A DNA stretch of 64,000 nucleotides from Anisus vortex (lineage: Eukaryota; Mollusca; Gastropoda; Planorbidae), in assembly GCA_949126835.1 (NCBI GenBank), contig OX421497.1, forward strand, positions 19,927,909-19,991,908, read 5' to 3'. Shown piece after piece: positions 11,447 to 23,375 of the stretch. Both the position numbers and the translations under genes were made by a program. A model generated the notes under the pieces. It ran no database searches and was not told where the DNA came from. It saw only the letters and a program-made list of their open reading frames with translations. The number at the start of each line of letters is the position of its first letter. Position 1 is the first letter of the stretch.

Positions 11447-12949
11447 AGGAGTCTATTAAAATGACTACATCTGTTGGGCTGATCTGTTTGTTATTGTATA
11501 TAATCTGTTGTATGTATTCTACTGTCTCTTGAGTAATATTCATGGCATCAATTTCTGTTTGTTAATATCTGCAATATTTAACACTTATCTCGAGAGAAGT
11601 TTTTGTCATGGAAATGAAGGTATATAAGTACTTCTTTTCTACATATTTGTACATTGACTTAAGGCTCTGGAAAAATATTAGCATTAAATTTATAAATACA
11701 TGAGTTTATATACCGTAAATTGAAATAAACATAGTTGTCATTCCAATAATGAGATAGGTTGGGCGCCTTTACAATACGATGGACTTTCGGTGGTTATGTT
11801 TCAGATTAATTAAAATAGCACAGACAGATAGCTACCATGGACTGGAAATGGAAAGTATGGACGATAGCTAACCAGTCCTCGATATTAAAATATCCAAGCT
11901 ATTTAACAAAACATTTATAAAAACTCCGTAATGCATCTGGAAGAAACGGCAATGGATTAGCACAGATCGAATCCCTAAAGTATTTTTCTATGTTAATGTG
12001 CGTCTCTTGTGCATAAATTGTCACAGCTAGAGGTCAGATGTCAAGTAAAAATAATGTAACCATTTCAGATCTTCTTGCTCAAAGGATGGAAATGAAGCAA
12101 AGTTACCAGTATCAATCGCCACGGCACGCAAGGGAATCCTGTGGCCAAAACAATGTCCAGACACATTTTTTCTCCCTAGCTTATGCCTCGGGGACACTCT
12201 CCAGATGTTACGAAAAGCAACATCAACAAACCTTAGCGCTTAACCTGGACTCGTACAGGCTGACGCTTGACCACCTCAACGTTAGATGAACTTAACGTTT
12301 TTTTTTAACGCTGCGCTTATCTTCTCAAAAAGAATATTTTTACTTGAGACAATAGAGGTCAAAACATTATGGAAATGAAAAACTCAAACTAGTACAATAT
12401 GTATACTAATGAAAAACAAAAACTAGTACAATATGTATACTAAGTGTAAATAAAAGGAAGAATACTTCAGCCCAAAAGTAAGCGTCTAAATACTCTAGTT
12501 TAATAAACTATACATATTTCTACATACATTTATAAAAAACTTTCTTTTTTAATATTTACAAAAGTCCATAATTTGTTCAATTTAAGTATAACAATGTGTT
12601 ATAAGTATCTAAGTATACTGTATTAGACAGTTAATGCTTCACAGCTTACACTCTAACCCGATATTGTCCATATAGATTTACTCTATTTTAATGACAGGAA
12701 GAGAAGCGGATTAGATTTTGTCAACAGGGAATTTATTACTGATACTAAAGGGAGATCAATTAACAAATGATTTATTTCCCTTGTATTATTTTAATTCATG
12801 ACTTTAATCTAGAGATAATCTGTTGTAATTGTGTTTTAGAAAGCTTTGAAAAATGTAACTTATCTTTATCTATTAGATTATCTAAAAAGTAATATGTCAG
12901 TATTTATTTTAAATATATATCTCTGTCTTTTTTTATTTGCCAGAGTTTC
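11447..12949. other. Spacer with a short tandem duplication
   Basis: A 33-bp duplication containing ACTAGTACAATATGTATACT lies at about 12388-12442. An 83-codon open frame on the plus strand at 12038-12289 has normal-looking composition but no recognisable domain, splice context or homology, so it is not called as a gene. Confidence 0.45.
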
Positions 12950-13128
12950 TGTTATCTATCTATCTATCATCTGTATATCTGTCTACCCTGGCTATCTGGC
13001 TGTCTTCCAGCATATCTGTCTGTCTGACTGTCTGTCTTTTTGTCTAACCATACATATGTATTTATGTTTCTGTCTCATTATTTATGTATATAACTATATA
13101 TTTATCTGTCTATATATCTGTACACATT

Positions 13129-13164
<36 letters not shown>

Positions 13165-13225
13165 TATCAATCTGTCATTCCTTTTATCATCTATATATCT
13201 GTTTAGTATATCTATAAATCAGTCT
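12950..13225. repeat. CTAT/CTGT-rich microsatellite tract with (TA)n
   Basis: Degenerate CTATCTATC and CTGTCTGTCT tracts continue into a (TA)n run at about 13132-13160. A 123-codon open frame through it is low-complexity and is not a gene. Confidence 0.75.
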
Positions 13226-14839
13226 ACTTCTATTATCTAATTATTGGTCTGCTGTTTTTGAAATAGTTTTTAAAACCGCACTGACCTCATTAAATATATT
13301 TGAAATGAAAACTGAAAAACAAAAAAACAAAACAATCTACTAAATCTATTTAGTAATCGCAGTTACAATTTCACAACTGTATTCGGATCTGAGGTAGAAG
13401 TCCAGAGATTCCAAAAGGCCAAACACACACAGACAACTGAGGACATTGTCTACGAGGTAACATAAGATTCTAAGCTTCACTTTGAGCCAGGGAATCGATT
13501 TCATGTGAATCGCGACATCGGGGCCGAGATCGATATGATCCGCTAAATTTATCTAATCTTTGTTTGTTTTCCCCCTGGAGGAGGCAATCGAATACTTCAA
13601 ATTTATGGACTTAATCCGTGACCTTGTGGCCTCGCAGTAAACTTGTAAGACAGGAGGAAACGGTTTTAATCTAGCTAGATGATTGGCGAATTGGAATTGT
13701 GGATAAAACAATTCTTTGTCTGTTTTTGTATGTGTATGTTTGCAACTTTGAATGTTTGTATCTTTGAGTTTTTTTTTTAATTCGTGTCGTATTATATAAT
13801 ATAAGAAATTACTGTCGATTCTGACCCTAATATTATCCACTAGACCTAGCCATAATCTCAAACTTTTCTTCTGATCCTTATATTTGAAATTCTTTTAAAG
13901 AACTTTCAGTGGATACATGCCCATGTTTAAATACTACACTCATCTGTACGTAAACTTTAGAGCCGTCAATGATCTGTTTACAATCATGAAGTGCTCTAGT
14001 GGATCATCCGGCAACACTGTTTAATGATTTATATCGAGTCTATATAGTGAGTTGGAACTCCCACGAGTCCCTGTAGTGTAGGAGTTCTGAAATTCTTTCA
14101 AGATTTCTCTGACCCTACTGCTGATATGTCACATGGCAAGGAATTGTGTATAAATAGTCAAGGTTATGAGTTCGGAATTTTATGAATAAAAGATGAATTG
14201 TATCATGGACAGTTTCAGTCATACAGTAAAACTCGGCCTAAAACTCGAGAAAATATCTCATGTAATCGAATCTAGTAATAAATCTGAGACTAATATGGAA
14301 GTCATATCAATGGCTACTCCATTAAACTGTTTAAATATTTTAGTTCAAATGAACGGCAATAGTATTGAAAGCATTCTAAACACTATTTAAACTACAAGTG
14401 TAAACATAATGAATATTCATTTTCACTCTCCGGCTGTTCTATTTTCATGATATAAAAGATACTGACCTATACAAACAACATCAAACACAAGTTTAGTTTG
14501 GTACATTCACTGATCAGCTCTGAAAGAAATATCGACCTGATAATTGCCTGAATCAACCAAGTGTGACATTCTGAGTTCGTCTTTCTTTCTTCTTCTTTCT
14601 TTCTTCTTTTCCCGCCTAATTTCTTCGTATTATGTATTTAAAGAAATATCAGTTTTTCTAGCTCCGCCCATTCCCATCTTCCTGACTGACTGATTGGACA
14701 ATTACCTTGTTTCAAGTTCTCTTATTATGAAAGAAAATGGACTTGTCCTCAGATATTTGGGTAGGAAATAAAAAAAAAATGGACAAAAAAAAAACCCAGC
14801 AAGGAGCTGTCTATTTTTTTTTCAAGTCAAAGTTCTGGG
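13226..14839. other. Spacer, nothing firmly recognised
   Basis: There is a TTTC-rich patch at 14580-14612. Short open frames at 13553-13861 (minus) and 14193-14390 (plus) have no recognisable domain. No RNA gene was seen. Confidence 0.45.
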
Positions 14840-15135
14840 TTGATACCGTGCCCTGACGTCAGCATTCGCCAAATTGAAGGCTTGCGCAGTGTGTGTGTCA
14901 ATTTGGAAGACTTCCGGAAGTTAGTCACTCCAGCGTGAGAGACATCTTAAAATAAGGGACCCACATTTTTGTTTTGCGTGGTGAGTGAGGATTGGGGGTG
15001 GTGGTGGTTTGTTGTGGGGGCGTAGGGGGGTGGAGAGAGGGTAGAGGGAGAAACTGTTGGGACACCCCAATGAAGATAGATCATGTCCTTAATATGGAAC
15101 ACGCAACGTCGTTAAAGCGAGACCTGTGACGTCGG
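14840..15135. promoter_or_regulatory. Candidate CpG/CRE-bearing regulatory patch
   Basis: Against the AT-rich background this patch has a perfect CRE palindrome TGACGTCA (14857-14864), TTGCGCAGTG resembling an NRF1 half site, and a second GTGACGTCGG near 15125. A possible splice donor GGTGAGTGAGG lies near 14982. It could be a promoter with a first exon, but no coding exon is visible, so this is a weak inference. Confidence 0.25.
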
Positions 15136-15162
15136 TGTATACTAAAAATACATCAACAACAA

Positions 15163-15378
15163 AACCTTGCTAGACAGTTGGGCTAGTTTGAAGTAAAAGT
15201 TGAGGAAATGCTGCTAGATAGTTAGGCTAGTTTAAAGTAAAAGTTGAGGAAATGCTGCTAGATAGTTAGGCTAGTTTAAAGTAAAAGTTGAGGAAATGCT
15301 GCTAGAAATTTAGGCTAGTTAGAAGTAAAAGTTGAGGAAATGTTGCTAGACAGTTGGGCTAGCTGGAAGTAAATGTTG
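15163..15378. repeat. 44-bp minisatellite, about 5 copies
   Basis: The unit contains GCTAGATAGTTAGGCTAG followed by TTTAAAGTAAAAGTTGAGG. The central copies are nearly identical and the outer copies diverge. Confidence 0.9.
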
Positions 15379-15384
15379 TAACTA

Positions 15385-15480
15385 CGATAATCCCTCGCTA
15401 TAACGCGACACAAATCTCGAGACTTAAGTGAGAAATAAAATTGTCCCATGTAAGTATATCTCGCTTAAAGTTCGCCTTTT
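15385..15480 (+). mobile_element. Possible pogo/Tigger-type MITE end
   Basis: ATAATCCCTCGCTATAACGC followed by a mirrored CTTAAGTGAG/TCTCGCTTAAAG resembles the ends of pogo/Tigger-like MITEs. The second terminus was not found, so this is a fragment at best. Confidence 0.25.
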
Positions 15481-15531
15481 CAAGTTCTTGTTTTGTTTGT
15501 TTTTTTGTTTAAAGCTTGTGCATAGTTTTAG

Positions 15532-15793
15532 CATAGACTATAATTTACATGGAACGCTTGCTTTAGTATTTCTGCTATATGATGACTCGAAACACTGATT
15601 TTCTGAATTCCCGATTCTAAATAAAGCAGTTTCTATACTAGTTCCGTTTTATTTAATCGCTATAATTTTCTGAAGTAAAATTAAAATCGAAAGTTGTATA
15701 CAGCGGAAACATTTATAATCAGTGTTGTATGCGCAAGGAAAAAGAATATAAGCTCTAAAAATAGAGCAAGCGGTCTAATTATTATAGTCAATG
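15532..15793. mobile_element. MITE with long TIRs (family with 54819)
   Basis: The left end CATAGACTATAATTTACATG and the right end, whose complement reads CATTGACTATAATAATTAG, are inverted repeats. Both continue into a GGACCGCTTGCTTTA-like phrase. The interior around ATAGCGATTAAATAAAACGG is shared with 54819-55134. It has no coding capacity, and the superfamily is uncertain (Tc1/mariner-like by style). Confidence 0.65.
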
Positions 15794-15834
15794 ATAATAG
15801 GAATAATAGTAGAACAGTAGAACAAGTATTCATT

Positions 15835-15970
15835 TAAAGTCGAACAAATGCGATTTAATAAAACGGAACTTGTATCGCAACTACTTTATTTAGAATCGGG
15901 AATTACAAAACAAGAAGACAAGAGCATAAAAAAACTAAAGCAAACGGTCCATGTATATTATAGTCTATGG
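15835..15970. mobile_element. Half copy of the same MITE, inverted
   Basis: This is the reverse complement of the left half of the adjacent element (shared phrases TTAGAATCGGGAATT, ATTATAGTCTATGG and GATTTAATAAAACGGAACT). With 15532-15655 it forms an inverted repeat of about 125 bp. It could be a truncated second insertion or half of a foldback structure. Confidence 0.6.
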
Positions 15971-16069
15971 TTTTAGCTGTAACATTTCCTGAATATTTTA
16001 TTACAGTAAAAGGCGCTTGTTTTGTCCCTTAACATTAAAAACATTTTAAACATTTGTACTACGATTTTA

Positions 16070-16192
16070 AATATCTATATAATCTATATAATCTATATAA
16101 TCTATATAATCTATATAATCTATATAATCTATATAATCTATATAATCTATATAATCTATATAGTCTATATAATCTATATAATCTATATAATC
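16070..16192. repeat. 9-bp microsatellite (CTATATAAT)n
   Basis: About thirteen copies of CTATATAAT follow each other, with one G variant. It keeps one frame open with an isoleucine/tyrosine repeat that is not a protein. Confidence 0.95.
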
Positions 16193-17485
16193 GAAATAAA
16201 ATAAAAATGTGTCAGTTCTCTGATTTTCATTGATCGCTCTTGGTTCTGGGTTGAACTTATCCTTGTCTATATGTATTACTGTATAGCATTATACAAACGA
16301 TAACTGTAATAAGAAAATAATCTATATACACTAATAAATGTAAAATGTTTCTCTAGTAAATACATCTATATGTAGACCCTATCTGTCTATATCTTTGGCC
16401 GTAACTATTTTTAGTTATTTAATCAAGGTTCATAAATGCAAATGACCTATGATCAGGGGTGAGGCGACGAGGAAAATGAGGGGGGCTAAGCCTCCCCCCC
16501 CCCTGAAATATGTGAAAAATATGTTTTTTAATAGTTTTTCTGTTCTAAATATGTACTAAATTAGCGAACAATTCGATAAATATTTGTCACACAAAAGTTC
16601 AGACCACCCTGCTAGTGATTGTTAACTTTCCAGCAACGATCGATTCACTGTTTTACATGGAATAGTAACACTCGCAAAAACATTTTCAGAACATCGACGT
16701 CATTTCCTGCAATCACGTGATCCAATCATGGACATTTACTGGCATTGATCTCCCTTTGATTGAGATTTTTATCTGTGACACATCACACAACTAGCGGGGA
16801 CGATTCACATGACACCTATAGGGGGGGGGGGAGGAGGGAGAAGATTCACATCACACCACTAGGGGGAGGCGATTCACATCACACCACTAGGGGGAGGCGA
16901 TTCACAACAATCCTATGAAATGTTAATTATTATAAAACAAGGTCAAGTTTTTTTAGTGGCTCGGCCTGTGTGTAATTATGAAATATAGACAAATTGATCT
17001 TATAAAATGTGCATTATTGCAGTGAACATAAACTAGGGAAGCAATATTGAGTCCGGGGCGTCAGAAGAAGGGGGTCACTAAGTTGCGCCCTCCCTCCCTC
17101 TCCCCCCCCTTCTTCTAGTATTTGACAATGCAGACCGCCCCTTTCGTCCATAGCGGCGCTGGAATTAACAATCTGGTTACATTTTCTATAGCCGCGCTAA
17201 AGATTGTGACACCAGCACAATGCTCTTCTATATATTTTGCTTGCCACAAACGACTTCTGATAAAAGTTCAGGTATAAATTGTTTATAATATGTTCAAAAG
17301 CCGATATTCATTTTTTCTTGGAAAAACTATCAACAAGATCATGTCAACACAATAAGGATATAAGCAGACAGGAAGTTCAGATCATATTGTTCTATAGATT
17401 AAAATACTTTTTAATCTACAGAAATATAAATATTAACTCCTTTTTACTAAAGAATCTTCGTTAACTTTTTGAAATTTTGCTGAAC
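16193..17485. other. Spacer with small repeats and GC-rich remnants
   Basis: At 16440-16510 CAGGGGTGAGGCGACG and C runs suggest a decayed hAT-type end. At 16795-16905 a unit of about 27 bp with GGCGATTCACATCACACCAC repeats three to four times. At 17050-17165 a GC-rich stretch ends TAGCGGCGCTG and is probably another MITE fragment. No gene was recognised. Confidence 0.45.
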
Positions 17486-17493
17486 ATATACAC

Positions 17494-17700
17494 CAGGGGT
17501 CTACAACATACGGAACTCGCTTGAATCTTGGCACGCAAAGCGATTTGCAATGGCAAGTGGAAGACGTAAAAAATGGGAATTCAAGTTACTTTTACAAGAA
17601 ACCTAGTACCAGAGCAGTTTGACGTTTAAACCGTCGGCACGCTGAATGAATTAGAAATCCTACTTATGGCACACTATTATCAAAAAGCTGCTGACTCCTG
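17494..17700. mobile_element. hAT MITE, 207 bp, perfect 8-bp TSD
   Basis: The start CAGGGGTCTACAACAT and end AGCTGCTGACTCCTG are imperfect inverted repeats. The 8-bp direct repeat ATATACAC lies at 17486-17493 and 17701-17708. Internal phrases (TTGGCACGCAAAGCGATTT, GCACGCTGAATGAATTAGAA) match the ends of the larger element at 46809-49199. Confidence 0.9.
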
Positions 17701-17708
17701 ATATACAC

Positions 17709-18562
17709 TATACTCTTAAAGTACTATTGTAAAACTAAACTATACCCTACGCTATTAATGTAGAGCTAGAAATGGTTCAATTTTAATGAGCTAGTCCAAA
17801 TGTGTTTTTTTTCTGATATAAAACCTACAAAGTACATTTACAATGTTGTCTCTTAACAGCCTTGGGTTTTCATGACATATTTCTCGACTGATTGACTTTT
17901 TATCGTCTGTTTATTGAAAGTTGTAAACAATGAAGCAAATGTTCCATCCCACAGTTTCAAGTTACAGTTGGACTAAACATTCATTCGGAGTGAGTACAGT
18001 TTGAAACTCAAGGGAAATAACTATCAACACCTCTTATCTCACCTTCCCACCATTCTGCATCCCTTCCCCTAATGTACAGGATCGAAAACAATATAATTTG
18101 GAATCAGTTTATTTTCTTGTTTTAATGTCTGCTTTCTGGTTTATGAATGTCTGCTCTCTGTTGTTCGGTCTGGTTTGAGAGTGTATGTGTGTGAGTGTCG
18201 TTGTGTTAGGGCGCCTTGAGTAAGGGGTGTGGAGAGGGGGTGCAGAGCAAACGATACCTAAAACTGTGTAGGTTGGGGGGGGGGGGGGGAGAGGGAGGTC
18301 GGGGGGCACATTGAAAAGCAGGGAGGGGTGTGGGTGGTGGATCAAAACGACAAAGCCAAATGGATGGAAAGTCAATACAGTGGAGGAAATTGCACCCACA
18401 ACCGAGTCAGCGCCACTGTGTGCAAGTGTGTGTGTGTTTGGACGTGTTTGTTGTTTTTTCTGTTTGTAATTGTTTCTAAGAAGTTATAGTTAATGTATTC
18501 GTGAATGAGCATTGTAACATGGTTTCAAGGCTAATACGTTAAATCATAACATAGAACTCACT
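17709..18562. other. Spacer, G-rich patch, no gene
   Basis: A G run of about 13 occurs near 18276 and GT-rich tracts near 18180 and 18425. A minus-strand 96-codon frame is proline-rich only because of the G-rich tracts. Confidence 0.45.
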
Positions 18563-18960
18563 AAAACAAGAAGGGCTAAATGAGGAGCTAAATGTAGAGT
18601 TGAATGTTGTCCCTAATGAAGTTATGATTGTAGTGCTAAATTTAGTACTACATGATGTGCTAAATAAAGAGCTAAATGTTTTGCTAAATGTAAGTTTATT
18701 TTTTAGATTAAAAGTTATACTAAAAGAAGTGCTAATTGTTGTACTAAATGAAGTGCTAAATGTTAAACTAAATGAAGTGCTAAATGTTATACTAAATGAA
18801 GTGCTAAATGTTCTACTAAATGAAGTTCTAAATGTTATACTAAATAAGTGCTAAATGTTATACTAAATGAAGTGCTAAATGTTATACAAAATGCAGTGCT
18901 AAATGTTCTAGTGAATGTAGTGCCAGGTTAAGTGTAAAAGGCAGTGCTAGAAATTGTAGT
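18563..18960. repeat. 24-bp minisatellite (GCTAAATG... type)
   Basis: The unit GTGCTAAATGTTATACTAAA with four further bases repeats about twelve times. It is degenerate at the left and homogeneous near 18740-18900. Because the period is a multiple of three, a leucine/asparagine/valine repeat frame stays open. Confidence 0.9.
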
Positions 18961-20100
18961 ACAATAGTAAAGTAAATGATGAAACACACGTGAAAATGAT
19001 GACAATATACATGTAATCTAAACCATAACAAATATTCCTTGTAATCACACATATCATGATGTTACTGATATTAGATTTGTGTAACAACAACTAGGGAAAG
19101 CCATTTATTAGTTTTATCGAAAACTTGACCTCGGGAACTACCAACAGAGAGCAGAAGTAAAGCACTACAATCACAATGACATATCTAGCTTCTGTCAAGC
19201 ATAACATACGCCCCCTCCCCCCCACACACACATCTCCCACTCACACACAAACTGGTTCAGTGGGCTGCATGTAAATTACATTAGAATTACAATAGAACAC
19301 ACCGCACCATCAGCGGAGTACATAAATATACAATGAGATGTAATTAGATTTTACACTTTTGAGTTAACTCTTTCGTTTCCAATGCTCAAGTTTTCTGCTT
19401 TGACATATATGTGCTCTGCACATATTATTTGATGTTTCAAATTTAGCGTTTTACAATAATTGTTGTACATGGTATGTGCATTGTCCTTTATTGCTTACTA
19501 TTACCACAATAAATATTAAAATAAAATAAATAAAATTAACAAATAGTTCAATAGCCATTTTTTAAAAGTATGTTTTAATCCCATAATTCTAGTTACAAAA
19601 TGTTTTGTTCATTCACAGTTTGTACACATGCATCCACCCAAGATCAAACAATCTACAAAGTAAACAAATTCTAAATAATTTATAAACCAAAATTTTTAAC
19701 CTAGCTAGTAAATAAAGTAACTAAAACTGACACAGACAATAACCGAAACCAAAATGAATAACCAAAACCTAATAATCTTGATTACAAATAAGCTAAAACA
19801 CAAAAAGAAACAGCCCTACACCACCACAACGCAATTACAAATACCAAATAATCTAAATCGTAAATAATCCCAAAAACAAATTGTTTCTTTTGATTTTCAT
19901 TTATTTTCGCCCGGTATCTCTTTTCTCTCCTGTTTTTCTATTGACCTTTTCTTCTATTGAAATGTTCAAACTCCTATTTGACCCGTCTCTTACTAACATT
20001 AACCTATATCCCTCACACATAAAATAAACATCCACACATACACAAATTCATCCCGATGGAAGTAACAAGTTTAAATAAAACCCAGCTAAACACTTGCGTT
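18961..20100. other. AT-rich spacer, nothing recognised
   Basis: No gene or clear element was seen. A short C-rich/CA patch lies at 19210-19250. TTAACTCTTTC at 19364 resembles a piggyBac-type MITE end but has no partner I can defend. Confidence 0.4.
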
Positions 20101-20124
20101 GCGACTGTCAGATCTGCAAGATTG

Positions 20125-20188
20125 AGGTCGCGACCTTTTTGACGGTTACGCCAGGCATTTGAGGTCACGACCTCCGTAAAGGTCACCT
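20125..20188. promoter_or_regulatory. Cluster of palindromic AGGTCA-type half sites
   Basis: AGGTCGCGACCT (20125-20136) is a perfect palindrome, AGGTCACGACCT (20162-20173) is a near palindrome, and AAAGGTCACCT lies at 20178-20188. All are built from nuclear-receptor-type AGGTCR half sites, within 64 bp. Function is inference. Confidence 0.3.
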
Positions 20189-21196
20189 CCTGATATTAAA
20201 CTCTGCAGACGAAGATCTCGTTGTGTAATTTATTAAAAAGTTTGACCAGTGAATGCGTAAAAAAACAACAACAACAAAATGTTGAGAACCAATCTTTTTT
20301 TCACTTCCCTAGCTTGGTCATGTGACTTTTATGTAGAATGTTTTATTACCCAGTGATATATATTTCTTTAGTGAATGATACTATTGAAGACCTAAAACGC
20401 TGTCACTCCTACTGGGAAATGGACTGACCCGTTGGCACATCCAATCGCTGATCATTTTAAATGTTCAGGATACACATGATTAAATTATATCGGACTCATT
20501 TCCAGGGATCTTGTTAAATGTTCCAATCTCTAATCTTGTTTTCATACTTGTTGACATTTAGTTTATGGAAATAAAATTTTATGTCATCAGTACATTCAGA
20601 TGTCAAAACTCTACCATGGCTTTTAGTTTCTATATCTCTAAACGTAATTTATCCAAAGTATGAAGTAGTAGAGTGTCCTATAATATACAGTAATATAGTA
20701 CAGATATAGTAGGAACTACAATTTAAATATTAAGTTTAAAGCCAGCCTTAACCTTCCATAGCCCGAGCAGGTTTGTGCCGATATTCTACAACAATGAACA
20801 ATTGATTTCTTTATTTATATCATTGTTATCTTCAAACTAATTAGATCTACAACTAAAACATGTTTTTTTATATTCACTACTAGTACTAAGTACCAAGGTA
20901 AGGCAATTTAAAAGGCATCCACAGTAAAGAGTTAATAGCCTAGAGATTAAGAAGTACACATTGTTCTAGTGTCTTCGAAAATTATCATAAATTTGTAAGT
21001 CAGACAAACAAGGGAGTTGGTCTGCAGAGGGTTAAGAATAAAAAAAAAGCAAGAAACTGAAAGTAGGTTTTTTATCATTTTAGTTAACTCTTTCTCTCTC
21101 GTTAATTGTCGAGTTTCAAGTCTCGCAAAGTCAATTTACATTTCAACATGAGCTTATTATAGTTTTGTTTCTCTCTCTCTTACTCTCCCTCTAACA

Positions 21197-21239
<43 letters not shown>

Positions 21240-21887
21240 ACTACATCTCTCTCTTTCACTCCATCTCTCTTTAGGCGAGGAGACGAAGAAAAACGGAAAG
21301 AAAATCAAAGCTACAGACCCAACCGGAAGCTAGGAGACATTTTAGACTATTTGCATAAAGCGTTTCATTTGGATCGGGGATTGCGGATGGGGGGGGGGGA
21401 GGTCGGGCAGATTGGGGAGAGATGGCGGGTGGGGAGTAGCAGTGGTAAAAAAAAAAAAGATGGCGGTTGTTTAAAATTGAACCAATCGTCAACTTTCAAT
21501 TTTTTTTTTTTAGGTTTTCAACATGTAACATGTAACACTGCATTTAGAGACTGGTGGAGATGTGCGTGTTAGTATAGAGCGTCACTTCCGTTGCCTGCCC
21601 CTCCCACACCCAATGACCTTACACACATTCATACACACGAACAGACTAGCTTACATACACATAATATGGAGACTTATTGGCTTTTTAGTGTCTGTACGCT
21701 GGACACTAGCTAGTCTCATCATGTCGGTCAGTGATTGATCCATGGAGGCGGTGATTTATTGACCGAGCTGTCCCTTACAGTTGAGGACCTAAATGATGGA
21801 ACTCTTTCCTTCGTGGTTATCTCCATATGTGTTGTTCGAGCAACCAAAACCATCTAGTGGGACCCTACGAGCGAGATGTATGGGCTC
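20189..21887. other. AT-rich spacer with a (TC)n tract
   Basis: A (TC)n microsatellite with CACT interruptions occupies about 21168-21270. A, T and G homopolymer runs occur at 21389-21510. No gene was recognised. Confidence 0.5.
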
Positions 21888-22500
21888 AAGTAGAGGTTTA
21901 ACATGTGTTAACAAAGTAAAGGTTTAGCATGTGTTAACAAAGTAAAGGTTTAGCATGTGTTAACAAAATAAAGGTTTAACATGTGTTAACAAAGTAAAGG
22001 TTTAGCATGTGTTAACATAGTAAAGGTTTAGCATGTGTTAACAAAGTAAAGGTTTAGCATGTGTTAACAAAGTAAAGGTTTAACATGTGTAAACAAAGTA
22101 AAGGTTTAACATGTGTTAACAAAGTAAAGGTTTAACATGTGTTAACAAAGTAAAGGTTTAACATGTGTTAACAAAGTAAAGGTTTAACATGTATTAACAA
22201 AGTAAAGGTTTAACATGTGTTAACAAAGTAAAGGTTTAACATGTGTTAACAAAGTAAAGGTTTAACATGTGTTAACAAAGTAAAGGTTTAACATGTGTTA
22301 ACAAAGTAAAGGTTTAACATGTGTTAACAAAGTAAAGGTTTAACATGTGTTAACAAAGTAAAGGTTTAGCATTTATTAGCAAAATTTAGGATTTAACTTT
22401 TATTAGAAAAAGTAAAGTTCTACATGTATTAGCAAAAGTCAAGGTTAAACATATATTGACAAAAGTAAAGGTTTAAAATATATTGTCAAAAAGTAAGGTT
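21888..22500. repeat. 26-bp minisatellite, about 19 copies plus decayed ones
   Basis: The unit GTAAAGGTTTAACATGTGTT plus AACAAA repeats with few changes from about 21890 to 22370, then decays. Degenerate copies continue after the small MITE to about 22745. Each unit has two TTAA tetranucleotides and a near-palindromic TTAACATGTGTTAA. Confidence 0.93.
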
Positions 22501-22502
22501 AA

Positions 22503-22575
22503 CCCTTCCCGTACCGACCTACTTCTATCTATGCTGCCTTCAGTTCCGCTATATACGCGCCCGGGACTGTAAGGG
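22503..22575. mobile_element. 73-bp piggyBac-like MITE at TTAA
   Basis: TTAA at 22499-22502 and 22576-22579 flanks a GC-richer insert that starts CCCTTCCCGTACCG and ends CGGGACTGTAAGGG. The ends are imperfect inverted repeats. TTAA duplication plus a CCC.../...GGG terminus is typical of piggyBac elements. It interrupts the 26-bp array, whose units are rich in TTAA. It is too short to code for anything. Confidence 0.65.
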
Positions 22576-22781
22576 TTAAACATGTATAGACAACAATAAA
22601 GGTTTAACATATATAAACAAAAATAAAAGTTTAACATATTTTGACAAAGATAAAGGTTTAACATATATGGGAAAGGACAAGGTTTAAACATATCTGTGCA
22701 GAGATAAATGCTAAACATATATGGACAAAGGTAAAGATTTAACCTATTTGAGGTTATTTCTTTATTTCTAAACGGATGTTT

Positions 22782-22812
<31 letters not shown>

Positions 22813-23375
22813 TGTCAAACATATCAGTTTGATAGATTGATGGAAACAATTAGATAACTAACTGCCTGTTGATACACTCTCTACATAATTTAGCGATGTA
22901 CAAAATGTGAGATCGTAACGTCTGTCTGATGGAAAAGTTAAAAACAAACTAAAATTAGATATATTTCATTTCTTGTGAAATCTCTCCAAACAAATCCCTA
23001 AAATATTTTTGCTATTGCCGTCACATTTTAATTTTTTCTTTCAAATCTTTAAACTGTTATTTTTTTAAATTACAACAAAAAAAAAGTTTGATGTGTCACA
23101 AATCAAAGTTTTTTAACACCATCTTTCTGTCACGATTGAAACGTAAAGTGAATCTTGCTGTCATGTTATATTAACCTTTGATTCTTCCATTTTTTTTTTC
23201 TATCTTCCCATTTTTTTCTTCCTGTCTTTTTTTTGTTTTCTTATAAATTTAGTTTTTGTTTAGTTGTTTTTTTTTATAGATTTTATTACGTGCGTTGGAA
23301 ATTTAATCTGTCATGTTCAACTCATGTGATATTCTGACGCCCCTTTCCCGCTCGTTTACCGTCCCACCCACCCAC
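22576..23375. other. Decayed 26-bp units, then spacer
   Basis: Decayed array units run to about 22745, then an (AG)n tract at 22785-22812, then AT-rich sequence with T-rich homopolymers. No gene was recognised. Confidence 0.5.

Noticed and set aside
12038..12289. 83-codon plus-strand frame of ordinary composition
   Set aside because: No domain, splice signals or repeat context recognised. Could be a real exon, but the sequence alone does not support it.
19364..20934. piggyBac-like element between TTAACTCTTT and AAAGAGTTAA
   Set aside because: The ends match only over about 10 bases, such phrases are common here, and nothing between them supports an element.
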